Shown: positions 42,701 to 55,765, counted from the first letter of the stretch. The stretch: DNA of 64,000 bases from Branchiostoma floridae (GCF_000003815.2 NC_049979.1:23603085-23667084); one strand, 5' to 3'. Notes: generated by a model not told the origin, from the sequence alone. Translations and numbers: made by a program.

Positions 42701-43303
42701 GTTGTACTAAACCCATTTATGCTTGACTACCCAATAAACTTGTCATGTACATTGTTCACATCATACCTCCGTACGTCATTGGCTTAATGTTACATCTATT
42801 ATTAATAACATCGCTATAGTTGAATCAGCCATGTGACGTGAGCATTTAATATGTCTTTCAGGATGCTCAAAAGCAATCAAAAGAAATCCTGGCTAATGAC
42901 CAATAAATGTTCTATATGATCTAGAAGCAGGATTCACCACAAACAGTGTATGTCATTCCGCTAAATTGCGATTTTAATAATATAATGGTAGCACAGGTAT
43001 TGAAAATATGTGTATAAAAAAGAAGACGCACAAACCTTCAACAGACTGGAATATCTCGTCCGGGTGCAGAATCCAGTCGTGTTTGGTGGCGATGTGCACC
43101 CGTACTAACATAGTCACCATGCACACGGCATAGCACGTCCACTCAGGGAACAGCGGCAGTTCAGAACATGGCTCTCCTTCCCCACGACTAGTTATGCTTC
43201 CTTTTGTGGCCTGGGGGGAATCTTTGGATCCTTGTGCTGTTTGCTTCTGTTGGGTAACAGCGAGGTTCCTTCTCTTTGAGTTTCTTTTAGTGGTTCTCGC
43301 CAT
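39761..43303 (-). CDS. GT22 family (ALG9/PIG-B/PIG-Z-like) mannosyltransferase-like membrane protein
   Basis: Exons: 43303-43036 (ATG at 43303), 42147-41957, and 41577 to 39761, interrupted by a 100-N gap at 40732-40831. The reading frame differs on the two sides of the gap because its length is arbitrary. The first luminal loop carries LHPDEIFQSVE, the acidic signature of GT22 enzymes. YGYGFRSYEFGP and AMRSFMYP follow, then several hydrophobic helices. After the gap comes GHKEVRFL, the second GT22 signature. Known members add Dol-P-mannose-derived mannose to GPI anchors or N-glycan precursors in the ER. More than 720 aa are visible, longer than PIG-B or PIG-Z (about 550-580), partly because of a TPR-like C-terminal stretch (GEAKTLLTLGRADMAVERLQ). 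Family is firm; subfamily and substrate are not. Confidence 0.85.
40732..40831. other. Assembly gap, 100 N, inside GT22 coding exon
   Basis: Sized as a placeholder. It separates DNCN (upstream) from DSDTWELL (downstream) in the GT22 protein, so some membrane helices may be missing. Confidence 0.99.
42314..42413. other. Assembly gap, 100 N, in GT22 first intron
   Basis: Run of exactly 100 N inside the intron between exons 43303-43036 and 42147-41957. Confidence 0.99.
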
Positions 43304-44335
43304 GAGATACAATACGGGAGAGGATTGGGAATTTTAAGTTATGTACAGCTACAAGTTGTCAACAGCACACACAGTGTTGGTAGGCAGACCAGGTGCATGA
43401 TTCACACTGAGTGAATCATACTACAACTGTTCCTACGTCATAGAGACCACCGGTAGTAAATTGTGCACTGACCTTGTCCACATGAATCAGGGAACACAAA
43501 CGTTATGTCAAGAGAAAACGTAAAACTCTAACGACAAAGACACCCAGCTTGCTGTTCTAACGTATTCCCCGGTTGAACGCCACAGAATTGGCTGCATACA
43601 TTACGAGTCAGGAACAATCTCTGTAGACTGGGGGTGAATCGTTAATCAACAATCATGTCTGCGTTACACAGTGCAGGATGCTCCCAACCCCGCGGCAACA
43701 TTATTATATGTTTCAACCCTGGTAGCCAGTCAATGGGAAATAATGTCTGTACCCTGCAGGGTGGGTCATTACTGCAGTTGTCAATGGTAGGTCAATCGTA
43801 AAAGGGAACAAATGTAAGACCAAGGAGGCCTGTAACTCCCTTGGCAAGTCTGTCATTGACGGCTAATGTGTCTGCCAAACGTCAGTAGGAGGGAATTCTA
43901 ACCACGTTTGGGCGGCTAGAGATGCATGACGGAGTACCGTAATGTGGTGACATCTGTCCCGGTGACGCACGAAAGAAAGTCCGTATGCCCGGTTTTCCGC
44001 GATGAAATTGTCATATTTCCAGCAGTCATGATGGGCTCAGTGACAGCTATTCCAAATCATCTAGTTAAATTTCTCTTAGATAAAGGAAACTGTGGTCCAA
44101 AAATCAAACATAGGCCACTATATCCAAACCGGCCTCCATAAAGGACGTACGTTAGAAACTACGACCAGAGTGCAACAGAACCCGAGTGCAATAGTACTGA
44201 AATGCCATCAAACATAGATAGCTAGACTAGTAGGGCCTGCTACGGCTTAGGTCACATTTCCAAACCGGGGCCCGGCCGTGTAGCTTTCGGGAGGGAAAAG
44301 AACCGGCGGCCTATAAGGCTACATCAAAATACACA

Positions 44336-44854
44336 NNNNNNNNNNNNNNNNNNNNNNNNNNNNNNNNNNNNNNNNNNNNNNNNNNNNNNNNNNNNNNNNN
44401 NNNNNNNNNNNNNNNNNNNNNNNNNNNNNNNNNNNNNNNNNNNNNNNNNNNNNNNNNNNNNNNNNNNNNNNNNNNNNNNNNNNNNNNNNNNNNNNNNNNN
44501 NNNNNNNNNNNNNNNNNNNNNNNNNNNNNNNNNNNNNNNNNNNNNNNNNNNNNNNNNNNNNNNNNNNNNNNNNNNNNNNNNNNNNNNNNNNNNNNNNNNN
44601 NNNNNNNNNNNNNNNNNNNNNNNNNNNNNNNNNNNNNNNNNNNNNNNNNNNNNNNNNNNNNNNNNNNNNNNNNNNNNNNNNNNNNNNNNNNNNNNNNNNN
44701 NNNNNNNNNNNNNNNNNNNNNNNNNNNNNNNNNNNNNNNNNNNNNNNNNNNNNNNNNNNNNNNNNNNNNNNNNNNNNNNNNNNNNNNNNNNNNNNNNNNN
44801 NNNNNNNNNNNNNNNNNNNNNNNNNNNNNNNNNNNNNNNNNNNNNNNNNNNNNN
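44336..44854. other. Assembly gap, 519 N
   Basis: Run of 519 N, so probably a sized scaffold gap. Confidence 0.99.
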
Positions 44855-45534
44855 TAGATGCCTTATCTTTTAGTAAACGTGACTAAAATGCAAAAGGTCT
44901 AAAGTCTGGAGCACTCCTAGATCCAGATTGCGTTTGAATTTAAACCCGTAACTTAGTTTCTTTTTCGTCTACATACAACAAAATGTGATTTTTTTAATGT
45001 TTGAGATTCCTTGGCTTGCGTCCCAAACAAAGCACCTGGTCAGGTCATAACTGCAACTCATCGTCAGTCTGCGTATGTCCAGACGTACATGGAGATAGAT
45101 TTCCATGATTTCCAGGAAGATCTTGGGGGGGATAAAACCGCGAACGTCACGGTTTTTCATTGCGAAGGCTCGGGGCTCTTAGTCTACGATCAGATCTTGG
45201 CCGACAGTCAAAAAAGTCACAATTTTGCCCGCTTCTGCTTAGATTGAACGTTCACATACTCAGATCAATGTACCGTTCTGAGAAAAATGACACAGAAGAC
45301 CACGCATTTGGGGCGAAGGAGAGTTTAATGCACATTCGTGATGGTTCCACCGTTTACCAGTCGAAAGTCAAAGGTGAGCATTCGACTCTCCAGTCCAGGC
45401 AAGTGTAAAATTTTGCGGATGGAACAACTGGCACAAAGTTTTGATTCAAGACATTAAATGTTCTTTAGTTTGAGGACAAACTGTTCCTTGTACTTTGTAC
45501 ACAACCAAGTGTTTGTAACTTGCCGACGTTTTGG

Positions 45535-45813
45535 TTAATATCGTCTGTCACCTTCCTCGGCAGGGCAATGGTTCTGCTTCAAACTGCAGCTAGGTGTCGC
45601 TGCTGTATTGTGAAGAATGCGGTCCCAAACGTGGCTGGGTTTGTATCCCCCCCGGTCATCATCATTCATGACTCCAGAAGTTTCTGATCCATACTGTCTC
45701 ATTAGTCCTGGTGCATCTGTTGTTCTCTCTCCGAAATTGGCGAGGTAAAAACACTTTGTTATGTTCAAAGGAATTTTTATCCAGTGACATACCAACCCAA
45801 CGATACTGTTCAC
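45535..45813 (-). pseudogene. Possible C-terminal fragment of a retroelement reverse transcriptase ORF
   Basis: The minus-strand frame contains MNDDDRGGYKPSHVWDRILH, then CSLKQNHCPAEEGDRRY and a stop. This resembles the region just after a GIY-YIG-type nuclease, with the usual LNRDGGY..SHVWD pattern, at the end of some invertebrate retroelement polyproteins. No reverse transcriptase domain precedes it. The call rests on motif memory only. Confidence 0.3.
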
Positions 45814-46023
45814 AGTTCATGTTGCTAAACGGATGGATACAAATAAACCATTTAAACCTGCCAAAGTAGAGAGAACATAATTATTTAGAAAAATGTAAAG
45901 TAGCAACACAATACGTTGTTGTCATTGCAGACTCTTGCAGCTGCAATACAATATTGACCAGACCTTGGTAGACTAAAACAATTGCAGATATTGGCCAACA
46001 AAGAAGGAACATTCTGTCAGAGG

Positions 46024-46304
46024 CATCCTCCTACGCAGGGACATCCAACAGCCAAACCGCCTGTGTGGATGTGCCCTGCTCTTTTAACCGTCACTCTTAC
46101 ATTGTAGTTCATGTGGACGTCCCCCCCAAACCAGCTGTCAGCCAGAGAACAGGCTTTCCGTTTTCAAAAGCTGTCTCGCATGTATAAGGGTCAGCTCATT
46201 AATATTTATAAGCAGGGCGGTCAGGAACTAAGGGTGATGGTTGAAAGAGCAGGGCACATCCAGACAGGTGGTTTGGCAGTTAGCTGTCCCTGCGTAGGAG
46301 GATG
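46024..46304. mobile_element. 281-bp MITE with about 62-bp inverted arms
   Basis: Left end CATCCTCCTACGCAGGGACA is inverted at the right end (TGTCCCTGCGTAGGAGGATG); the arms match at roughly nine positions in ten over 62 bp. Non-coding. Confidence 0.8.
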
Positions 46305-46694
46305 GTCGGAGGGTTTGGTCTGTCATTGGAGTACAAATCTGTCCACTGGTTGCAAATGATAACTCTATTGCTGGCTAATTTTTCTGGCCAGTTTGTACTA
46401 TTTTTCCAACAACCCATGGAGTCTTTTAGAGACTTGTCAAACAGATTGGAGCAAACACAGAATGTAGTCTACATGTGGTATCTCTAGATATAAAACTCAG
46501 CTAGATATCACTGTTAGGTGATAGCATCCAGGTATGAAACGATACAAAGATGTTCTGATTAAATACAATAATTTTATGAAATGTTCTGATAACTTGTCAT
46601 AAATATGTTTCAGTCATTCTCCAATGCAGAGCCTCACAGGTGGCTTGTACAATACACCTTGAGTTTGGCTCTGTAAAACTGGGCTGAGGATTCT

Positions 46695-47419
46695 ATTTTT
46701 GTATCAGCCAATCAGATAATAGCCTAGATTCGTTATTTGTCTACATCGCTCACATTCTTGTTTTTATGTATTTTTTGGTTTATTAATTTAAGAATTTAAA
46801 TTCTAAAAAAAAAATTTTACCTAATATAATTTTTAAAAATATATAACTATTTATAAAATTTAAAATCTNNNNNNNNNNNNNNNNNNNNNNNNNNNNNNNN
46901 NNNNNNNNNNNNNNNNNNNNNNNNNNNNNNNNNNNNNNNNNNNNNNNNNNNNNNNNNNNNNNNNNNNNNNNNNNNNNNNNNNNNNNNNNNNNNNNNNNNN
47001 NNNNNNNNNNNNNNNNNNNNNNNNNNNNNNNNNNNNNNNNNNNNNNNNNNNNNNNNNNNNNNNNNNNNNNNNNNNNNNNNNNNNNNNNNNNNNNNNNNNN
47101 NNNNNNNNNNNNNNNNNNNNNNNNNNNNNNNNNNNNNNNNNNNNNNNNNNNNNNNNNNNNNNNNNNNNNNNNNNNNNNNNNNNNNNNNNNNNNNNNNNNN
47201 NNNNNNNNNNNNNNNNNNNNNNNNNNNNNNNNNNNNNNNNNNNNNNNNNNNNNNNNNNNNNNNNNNNNNNNNNNNNNNNNNNNNNNNNNNNNNNNNNNNN
47301 NNNNNNNNNNNNNNNNNNNNNNNNNNNNNNNNNNNNNNNNNNNNNNNNNNNNNTACCTTATCTGATTGGCTGATAAAAAATCGAATCTAGGCTATTATCT
47401 GATTGGCTGATACAAAAAT
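46695..47419. repeat. Perfect 38-bp inverted repeats flanking an assembly gap
   Basis: 46695-46732 and 47382-47419 are exact reverse complements (CGAATCTAGGCTATTATCTG... on the right). A further partial copy TATCTGATTGGCTGATA lies at 47359-47375. An AT-rich run precedes the 485-N gap at 46869-47353. Confidence 0.85.
46869..47353. other. Assembly gap, 485 N
   Basis: Sized run of N between inverted repeats; probably a repeat that resisted assembly. Confidence 0.99.
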
Positions 47420-48690
47420 GGAAATTCTTTAGGCAAAGCTGGTCCTTATAGATGGTTGAGAGATCTAGGTCATGCTACAAAGGTTGAAATCTCGGCATGG
47501 TTTAGTAGAGCCTCCCAAGGAATATTGTATAGGACAAGGGTTAAGCTCTACAAAGTAGAATGGTTTTCGTCTGACAATGAGATACTATATAAACAGACAT
47601 CAAGAAGAATGGCAACTTCAACATGTGCGTAGATAAGTGTCAGAAGACAAAAATACTGTATACTCTGTACTAAAATAAGCACCTTTTGACGTAATTGTAC
47701 ATGAACACATACATCTGTACTGTGCACATACAAAATGTTAATGACGCAACTCATTATGAAGCCTCGATACTTTTCAGTCACTTTCTACAGCTGTTGCTAA
47801 ATACATTCACGGGTGAGAAAAGTGACAAAACAATTTACACTGGTGTTCATTGCTCTTTACAACTGATAGGAAATAATTCTATACCACTTATGACTGCCAA
47901 CTATACTTCACCTACACAGTCTGCACTCTATCTGCATATTTGTGTGAATGTACAAATTACATTAATTATCTGTTGGTTGTTGTAGTTATATTTTCTCTGC
48001 AGACACTACCAGTTGAGTCGACAGACTATTGCAGCAGACTGGTGTATGTTGGACAACTGTTCAAACAGCACTGGACCTACTGTTCTATATTTCTCTACAC
48101 ACAAACATGTGTACATCCTTACAAGTATATCATTTACCTCAAATGCACACAATAACATGATGCAAAACACCAGCTTAGTGTTTGTGGCTTGATCGTTATG
48201 ACAACAATGTACATGAACCTGCACTGTCACAATCAAAGAAGGGTTGTCACTGGACGTTTGGGATGTGTATATTTGTATCTCAAACGACTTCTTTATTATA
48301 TGCACTATTTCTGTGTATATATACAATTATACCATCTATAAATTGTTGTGTTAACTTACGTAAAATAGACAAGGTATCATTGGGATAAAAGTTCTGGATA
48401 AATCTCTGTCCGAGTAGGAATATAGAACAATCATTGGATATTTGCAAGTGGACACTGGAGAAAAACATGTTGATTTGATAACATGGATGACGTCTGGGCG
48501 CGCATCAATTCTTGTCCGTTTGCCAGCTCCCAACAAGTAACTGTAAATCGTACAAAGCTGCTGCAAGATAAGTAAATGTATGTTGTAAGTTACCAGAACT
48601 GTAAAGTACCAGAAAACAGACACTAATGATGTAGAATGCCAAAGTCAATTCCAAAGTCAGAAAATAAGATGAGAAAGAACAACAAAGTTT

Positions 48691-48807
48691 TTTAATTGAT
48701 TGCTCGCATCACTTTTGGGGTTCCCAGCAGATGTCATCCATATAATTAAATCAAAATGGCTTAAGTGACACAACTCTGATTCTCCACACAATCCAAAATG
48801 TACAACA
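48691..48807 (-). terminator. ASB gene 3' end with candidate ATTAAA signal
   Basis: Read on the minus strand, ATTAAA is at 48691-48696, about 110 nt after the stop codon. No AATAAA was seen closer. Confidence 0.35.
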
Positions 48808-51800
48808 CTATACTGCAAATAATCTACAACTGATATTGCACATGAAAGTGTTCTCGCCTAGTAGATTCTCTCCTGTAGCGAGTTCATAAGGAAGGTTTCC
48901 ACGGCCTCGGGGAAGATTGAGGGCCCGAATGCCCTCGGACAGTTTACAATTTTTGGCAACACAACCACGGATGACCATCCGACAGAGGGTTCGAAGAGAC
49001 GTGGGTGCCTGACACAGTTCAAGGATGTCTTTCTTCATAGCCCGGTTGCTCTCCAGTTGCCATTGCAGCTGCAGTTCCAGACACGACCGCAAGGTGGACC
49101 TACTGGGGCCGCGGATTGGAAGTGCGTGATGCAGAAGGAGCTGGACGCACCTCTTGAAGTCGTCGACGTTGGCACCTTTCTTACTACTGCAGTACTGCAG
49201 GCCGGCAGTACAGAGGACACTCATAGGGGTGGAGGTGACGTCATACGGACGGCAGCTATCTGGAGCGGCACCTTCGTTCAGCAGTAACTCAACTCCTTCC
49301 GAGAAGCACCACGCGCACGCTTCCTCTAGTGGCCAGCGGTCCTCGTCAGGGTTGTTGGTCAGAGCCCCCGCTGCCAGTAGTACCTTAGCCAGCTCTAGGT
49401 TCTGTGCATGCATGGCGAGAGTCAATGGTCCATGGCAGAATGTCTGTGTGTTGTTGGGCCTCCTGATGTTACAAGGTCCGCAGGAGCAGTGGTAGCGTGC
49501 GATGAAGTTCACGTTAGCGCCGTGCACGATTAACAGCTTCACGCAGTCAATGTGTCCACGCATGCACGCTATGAACAAAGGGGTACAGGCCACACAGTCT
49601 ACATCCACCACAGCCCCTTGCCTCAGTAACAGCTTGGCACATTCAATGTTGCCACTTTCACATGCGTAGAACAGAGGTGTCTTGCAAGGTCGATCATCCA
49701 GGGGGCGCTGCATCCACATCCTGTGTAGAGATGTAGAGGCTTCATTGAATATCTTTCCTCTTTAATCCTCTGTTTGGGCAAAAGCAACAACCTACCACAT
49801 TCCACATCTTTAACAGAAGAAAATGGCTTGATTATGCAATAATTGCTACCCAGTCCTTACCTGTGAAATTCCAGTTCGTCCGGCGCTCCCCCTGACATGG
49901 TGCTCCTGATTTTCTCCAGGGTCTCGATGTTCTGCCGGGAGGTACACATGCAGCCTGCCGGGAAGTGCTCGGGGTTGGGGCTGCCAAAGTTGATCCAGGC
50001 TCCGTACTCGATGAGAAGATGGGCGCACTTCAGATGCCCAAACTTGCAGGCCAGATGGAGAGGCGGGGTGAGGCAGATGAACTTTCTCCGCTGGATCAGG
50101 GTGATGTAGTCCTGCATCTTCTCCTCTGGCTCGGCCAAGTTTGGGCAGGCCTGATACTCTAACAGCAGCGCCACAATGTGATGGTGTCCATACACACAGG
50201 CCAGCTGGAGCGGAGACGGCGGGTAGGCGTCCAGCACCACGCCAAACGGGCTGGACCCGCTCCAAAACTTTCTAGAAATCTTCGAATTTTCGTCGGCGCC
50301 GTAGCGTAACAAGAGCCTAGCACAATCGTAGTTGCCTTGAGCGCACGCCATCTGCAGTGGGGTCATCCCATACAGGTACGTGCGGGAGAACTCAAACTCG
50401 CCACCGCACGGAACGTACGGGTTCCCGGCGACGCCTTTTACACAGCTGATGTTGATGGCGTCCACGAAGGCTCGGTACTTGAGCAGCAGCTCTAGGCACA
50501 CCAGATCGTTGTTCTCCACGGCTTTATGCAGCTCCAGCTTACTGTTGTTACGGGATACTCGCCTGCTGCAGGCTATGCCGGTCTTGTGCTGCAGTAGAAG
50601 CTCTACACATCTGTACATAATGAGATGAATGTGTAGGACATTTGAGCAACATTCAGTTTTCATTATAACCCGGTACAATGTTCAAGTAAACACGAATTCA
50701 CACTCACCAACTGAAAAAGTGTGCCTAGATCTAAGGTCATACTGTACGGTCAATAAAGATCAATCAGTACAAATACCTGACTAAACAAAACACTGCAAAC
50801 AGTAACATTGCAAGCCAGATAATAACAGTTACTGTAAGTGTTAGTAGTATACCGGTTGCAGCTTACAAAGATACACCATGATCATCCATTTCCAACCATT
50901 ACAAATAGATACTAGTATTATCTTTTGAATTAAGCTCCTTGAAAAACATATCTCTACACATAAGTTCACATCTACCATGATCCATTCTCCTAAAGAGCAC
51001 TTATCCATGGTTTATACAATATACCATGGGGAGGTTCTGCTAAATCGGGTTGAGATCTCCACTCCTGTGTTCAATAAAAAGGTACAGACAATTCTCTGAC
51101 ACCTGGGATAGAGGCCACACCCACAAAAAGGGGCATTTCAGCCCAGTTAAATAGCAGAGCCTCCCCAAAGTACATTGTACAGGCTGTGGGTGAAGATTTG
51201 TGTAGAAGAATTAAACTCAGAATGGTGTATGTGATGCAGCGGAAATGGACAGAGCAAAGTGTGTTATACCTATGGTGGCTTTTCTTGCATGCTATGTAGA
51301 GCGGTGTATCGCCATTGCTGTCACACTCGCAAAGGTTGTAGGCTTCCACTTCCAGCACCCATGCCAGCTGTTTGATGTCGTTCAACGTGCATGCAACATG
51401 CAGTGGGTTATTAACACTGCAAGGAAGAGGCAATGGCATTGGAAACTAAGAAGCTTTGTCGAGTTTGACTATGCCTATTTAAGGTGTGGAAACAACTGAA
51501 GCTGGGGCACGGGACCGTGCAGTTTGGAGGAACATCACAGAGAGGAGCAAGGGGCCAGTCCCTGGCCTGGCCATGCCACCTAGGCAGTAGGCAGGCACAT
51601 TTAGTGCAAACTTTTCATGTTAATAAATATGTAATTTCAAAGCAGGCTGTGACAGAAACAATCACCGACATGTATCTGAGAGAACATCGTTTTGGTAAAA
51701 AGAAACCTAAATTTTGTATGACAGACACGAGCACAACTATGTCAAGAATGCCCTTCATTTGCAAGTGCAAGACGTATGTGTGCATGCCCTTACCTATAAA

Positions 51801-52485
51801 CACAGTTTTAGTGACTGCAGAAAAGATGATCGTTGAGATGACAAAAGTGTAGAGTGTTTTTCTAGTCTATTACAGTGCCACAATATTGTACAATGAGTGT
51901 AACTGCAGTAATATTTAAATACAAACTGTAATTGGAAGAATATACTACAGATGGTATTCATTGTATCTCATGTAGCAAAGACAAGATATAGCTTTCAAGC
52001 ACTTAGTATAGTGTCCTAGCACATTACATTTTGTTTCAGAAATAACTAGAAAACAATATTAGGAATACTTGATTAAATTTATCAATGTTCAATTATCATC
52101 AACTGAGACTAGCCCTATCTAGGGTGGCTACAAAGACTACATTATATTTGTGGTAGCCTCCTTCATGGCCTTCCACAGGCATTGGCATTTATTGTTAGAG
52201 GAGATAGAGCTTTGATTTGCAATTTTCAACATATTACAGCCAGGCCTTTATACCAGAAGTTGGAACAATAAGTGTCAATCACCCCGGAAGGCCATGAAGA
52301 AGGCTGTATTTGTGGCAATAATTTGCATATGTCCTCAGGTAACATTTAGCCCTAAATGTTGAATATGTATCAGGATATCAGGCTGTGACGGCCAACCTTG
52401 ATGACACGCCACCATGGAGCACTCACCCGTTAATGGTGGTCTCCAGATCACTGTAGTCAGAATCCGTGCTAAGTCCACTCCCCAT
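48808..52485 (-). CDS. Ankyrin repeat and SOCS box protein
   Basis: Exons: 52485-52427 (ATG at 52485), 51416-51270, 50610-49861, 49720-48808; phases agree and give 622 aa. About ten ankyrin repeats are visible, for example VNNPLHVAC, GDTPLYIAC, GMTPLQMACAQGNYDCARLL, LTPPLHLACKFGHLKCAHLL and CTPLFIACMRGHIDCVKLL. A C-terminal SOCS box (PTSLRTLCRMVIRGCV ... LPYEL) should bind Elongin B/C and Cullin-5, making the protein a substrate receptor of a ubiquitin ligase, with the ankyrin repeats choosing the substrate. It is longer than many ASB proteins, and I cannot assign a vertebrate subtype. A 5' non-coding exon probably lies at 55766 and above, next to the CCDC191-like gene. Confidence 0.88.
51011..51190. 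repeat. Inverted-repeat element in ASB intron
   Basis: TATACAATATACCATGGGGAG near the left end is inverted, with some changes, as CTCCCCAAAGTACATTGTAC at the right end. Related ends occur at 62047-62195 and near 46640 and 47510. Non-coding. Confidence 0.6.
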
Positions 52486-53617
52486 CGTGAAGCCCGGTGA
52501 TTGGTGTGGTTCCTGACGTAATCCCTAGCGCTGGTGATTGGTGGGATGAAAGGCAGTGGTGTCAGCCAGCTAGGCACTTCTTACGGAGACATTAAACAGT
52601 GTTAACATTATTTACCTTCCACCCTTTCATGCAAGTGGTTGCAATCCATGCAATTAGGCAACGTGAAAGCAAAGTTGTTTTGTATCAATCTTTCCCCTTG
52701 AGTACAGCTTTCACACCGCATACCACATAAACCACATAACTCAATTATCAGTTACATGTACCTTGCTCACAGGATACATATACTGCATTAAAGGAAATTC
52801 TGACTGATACACCTATCCTTTGAAAAATCTCAGTTGCTGTACTCTGTTCATTTGCATTATTATAGGTATGTAAGGACAAGACAATCTGTATTTAAAAATA
52901 TTGGAGATTTACTTTACATTTATGTTACAAGGGAGTGGAGTAGATCTCCAAATTTCATCTGAAGATTTAACTGCCGATTTGTTTACCTTGATGCCTACCC
53001 TTTGTAAATGTATCATTTTAACCTAATTTTTGGGTATTCTTGCCAATAAGCCTTTAGGTCACATTTTCTTTATATTTCTCCAAAAACGTGGATAGCTAAA
53101 CGTTTTTGATGTATGAGACTAGCACTAAAATCAGTTTCTCTCAGTAAAATGAACATTTGTACAGCCTCTTGAAGCTCATTATTCAGCAGGAAATTACTTT
53201 GATGTGGTCCTGGTGGTAAAAGCATGTTATTCTCTGTAATCTATCTGCCTTGAAATATCTCCTCACATGATTGGTGGGCCTGGGGGGATGGCTTCTTGTC
53301 AAGTGAGACAAGCTATATAAGGGTATATAGTAGAAATGGCCTAATCTCTAAGCAGATGTAAGCCGACATTTCATTCTCATGCTCAGTTTCATGCATGCTT
53401 TTGCAACAATTAGAATATATTTCTACCAGTGCACATTTTTAACCCTTCCCATCCTGCCAGCTTTGAATCACCTATTTGGTTATTGGGAAACAGACAACAT
53501 AGGGAATAGATGTGGTAACCGTTGTATTTCCATCAGTGTGTGGACATGGATGGATAAATGATATAAAATTCAGAAGTGAGAGCAATAAAAATCCAGTGTA
53601 TGATATTTTCCTTGTTT

Positions 53618-53953
53618 CAGAGATGGTCCCCAGCTTCTAGTGATCGTGATGGGGCCCCCATGACGGGTGAGCCCATAGTGATGGCTGACGTAGTTCATTC
53701 CTTGGTGGTTGCCTGGAGATGGAAGGCAGTAATAACTCTGGGGGCTCCACTGTTCTGTGGAGAGCTCTCGACCTCTGCTTCCTCTCCAGATGGTCGGGAC
53801 AACAACAGGGCACAATTGGAATTCTGCAGACGTCACAAAGCTTCCCTCAGGGATCCGTGTCCCAGGGAGCATGGCAGGAGATTGTGCAAGAACTGCACAT
53901 TATCTAGTACAAATGGGTTACAATATATAAAGGGCAACCACACACTATTGTAG
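53618..53953 (+). other. Unassigned coding-like patch
   Basis: A strong plus-strand acceptor (CCTTGTTTCAG) at about 53620 opens a frame that runs to a stop at 53951-53953 without interruption (RWSPASSDRDGAPMTG ...). The minus strand is also open here (53570-53872). GC content is clearly above its surroundings. No domain is recognised. It may be a terminal exon, an alternative ASB exon or a transposon fragment. Confidence 0.25.
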
Positions 53954-55394
53954 GCTCATTCTCATTGAAATTCACAAATTGCTGTCTTTACAGCTCAATA
54001 TGAGCCAAATCACAGGGCTTTTAGTGCTTTCTTCATTTTCCTACAACACTTATCAGGTTTTTTGGAAAATGCACTACAACATTAGTATTAAATTGCTGGC
54101 TTGGAAGAAATTATGGGTGCCCTTTCAATGAAGTTAGATTGCTCCTGTCACTGTACTTGTACTCTGTGTAAGGTGGTTTATGATGTCTCTTGACTCAGTA
54201 ATATTTGTTGCCATTAATCCATATGGTTGTGGCACTAAAAAGTTAAATAAATAGCCACACATTAGATAAGAAATTGCAATATTGCTCCATTTTTCGGCCT
54301 TTCTAAAGGAGCAAGACAAGGTTTGCTGTCCTTTGTAACACTTGCTAAACAAAATAATTTACAGGACTGCAAAATATGTTACCACTGTTAGATGCTTGTG
54401 TTCGTTACTAGTAATCAACCTGGTGTAACTGTAAGCAAGCTATACCCAGTTTGCAAATTGCTGTACGTACATCCAAGGTCTGGCAATTGTTTGTTTATGG
54501 GTAGTATTACTATATGTATAAATAAGCCATTCTGTGCAATCTCAGCAATCTGAGCAAATTGCAGTATTGTTTAGGCACAATACCTGTACATCAATGTTCT
54601 ATTTTCGTCTGTTGTTTGTGCATCAAATTACAGGGACATACGGGAATAAGGAATTTGTGGACTGATACACAATTTACCTTCCTCTTAACAAAGAACATAT
54701 TAGGGCAAAAATCACAAATTGAACATCTATTTCATAGCAGCTGACATGCTATTAAATAAGTCACATCTTGTAGAAAATAAACAAAAAATAAACTGTATTG
54801 ATACATGGCTGGCAGTTGTTCAAGCTGAATTTGATTGGATGGAACCCTGATCAGCACCATGGACAGGGACTGACACATACATGTACCAACATACCTGAAG
54901 GATTACAACAAAGTACAACATTTTCTTTTTAGGCTCAACAGAGATAGCACTATTTGATGAACACATTTGCCACAAATATACACCATTCTTCAGTTACTGA
55001 CAATTAACAGTTATAGTGTTACTTGGCTATATGGGATGCCACAGTGAAAATTGTCATGATATCATTAACCAGTGCACAGAAACTTCATTCTTTGCAACTT
55101 TCAGAAGGAAACAGTACAATACAATGTATTTCCTTTTAAATAATGGCTTTTCAAAAGTATGTCTTTCCTAACCTTAATTTTGTGCTGGGTTTGGAATTAA
55201 TTCATTGTGATACCACACATTCACTTCATTACCTTATGCAAAGAGGTCTTAGGAAGAATTACTTTTTGATGTTAATAGATAAGAAAAGAAATGTTTATAT
55301 TCATTGAGTAATATCTTTTCTGTTAATTTAGAAGCAGAAAATGTTGTATTTTGGTATCTGAAGATAAAAGCAAGCTAACGGATGTAGGAACATG

Positions 55395-55532
55395 GGCGTG
55401 CACGCACACACATGCACGTGTGCACATGCACATACATGTGTACACAAACATATACATACACATACACACATACACGCACACACACACACACACATACATA
55501 CATACATGCATGCACATAGCGCACACACACAC

Positions 55533-55596
<64 letters not shown>
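55395..55596. repeat. CA/TG microsatellite
   Basis: About 200 bp of (CA)n with interspersed CATA and CATG units, ending in an uninterrupted CA run from about 55542 to 55594. Long open frames across it are artefacts. Confidence 0.97.
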
Positions 55597-55599
<3 letters not shown>

Positions 55600-55765
55600 T
55601 AGTGGATGGTCCCAGACAGAGGATGGTCAATGCTGAGATGACAAATGAATAAAACAGAATAAAGCTATGAAACGGTAAATACTTGTATTTGTCACTTTCA
55701 CTTTGACTCGTATGATTTCCTTATAATTGTACCACACACGCATCTCCTGGTATGACCAGACTTAC

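Larger units (their letters stand above)
43304..48690. other. Gene-poor region between the GT22 and ASB genes
   Basis: Holds the GT22 upstream region, two long gaps, a possible retroelement tail (45535-45813), a TIR element (46024-46304) and 38-bp inverted repeats around the second gap. A 78-codon plus-strand open frame at 45011-45247 has no recognisable domain. The region 47420-48690 shows nothing. Confidence 0.4.
52486..55765 (-). other. Probable first intron and leader of the ASB gene
   Basis: Candidate acceptors (CGCTAG, CGTCAG) lie just upstream of the ATG at 52485. The interval holds an unassigned GC-rich patch at 53618-53953 and a CA microsatellite at 55395-55596; the rest is AT-rich and shows nothing. 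Confidence 0.4.

Noticed and set aside
45011-45247. 78-codon plus-strand open frame beside the 519-N gap
   Set aside because: No domain recognised, the opposite strand is also open, and the region is repeat-rich; more likely a transposon remnant than a gene.
55323-55652. Open frames of 71-100 codons on both strands
   Set aside because: Translation of the CA/TG microsatellite (repeating Cys-Val or His-Thr); not genes.
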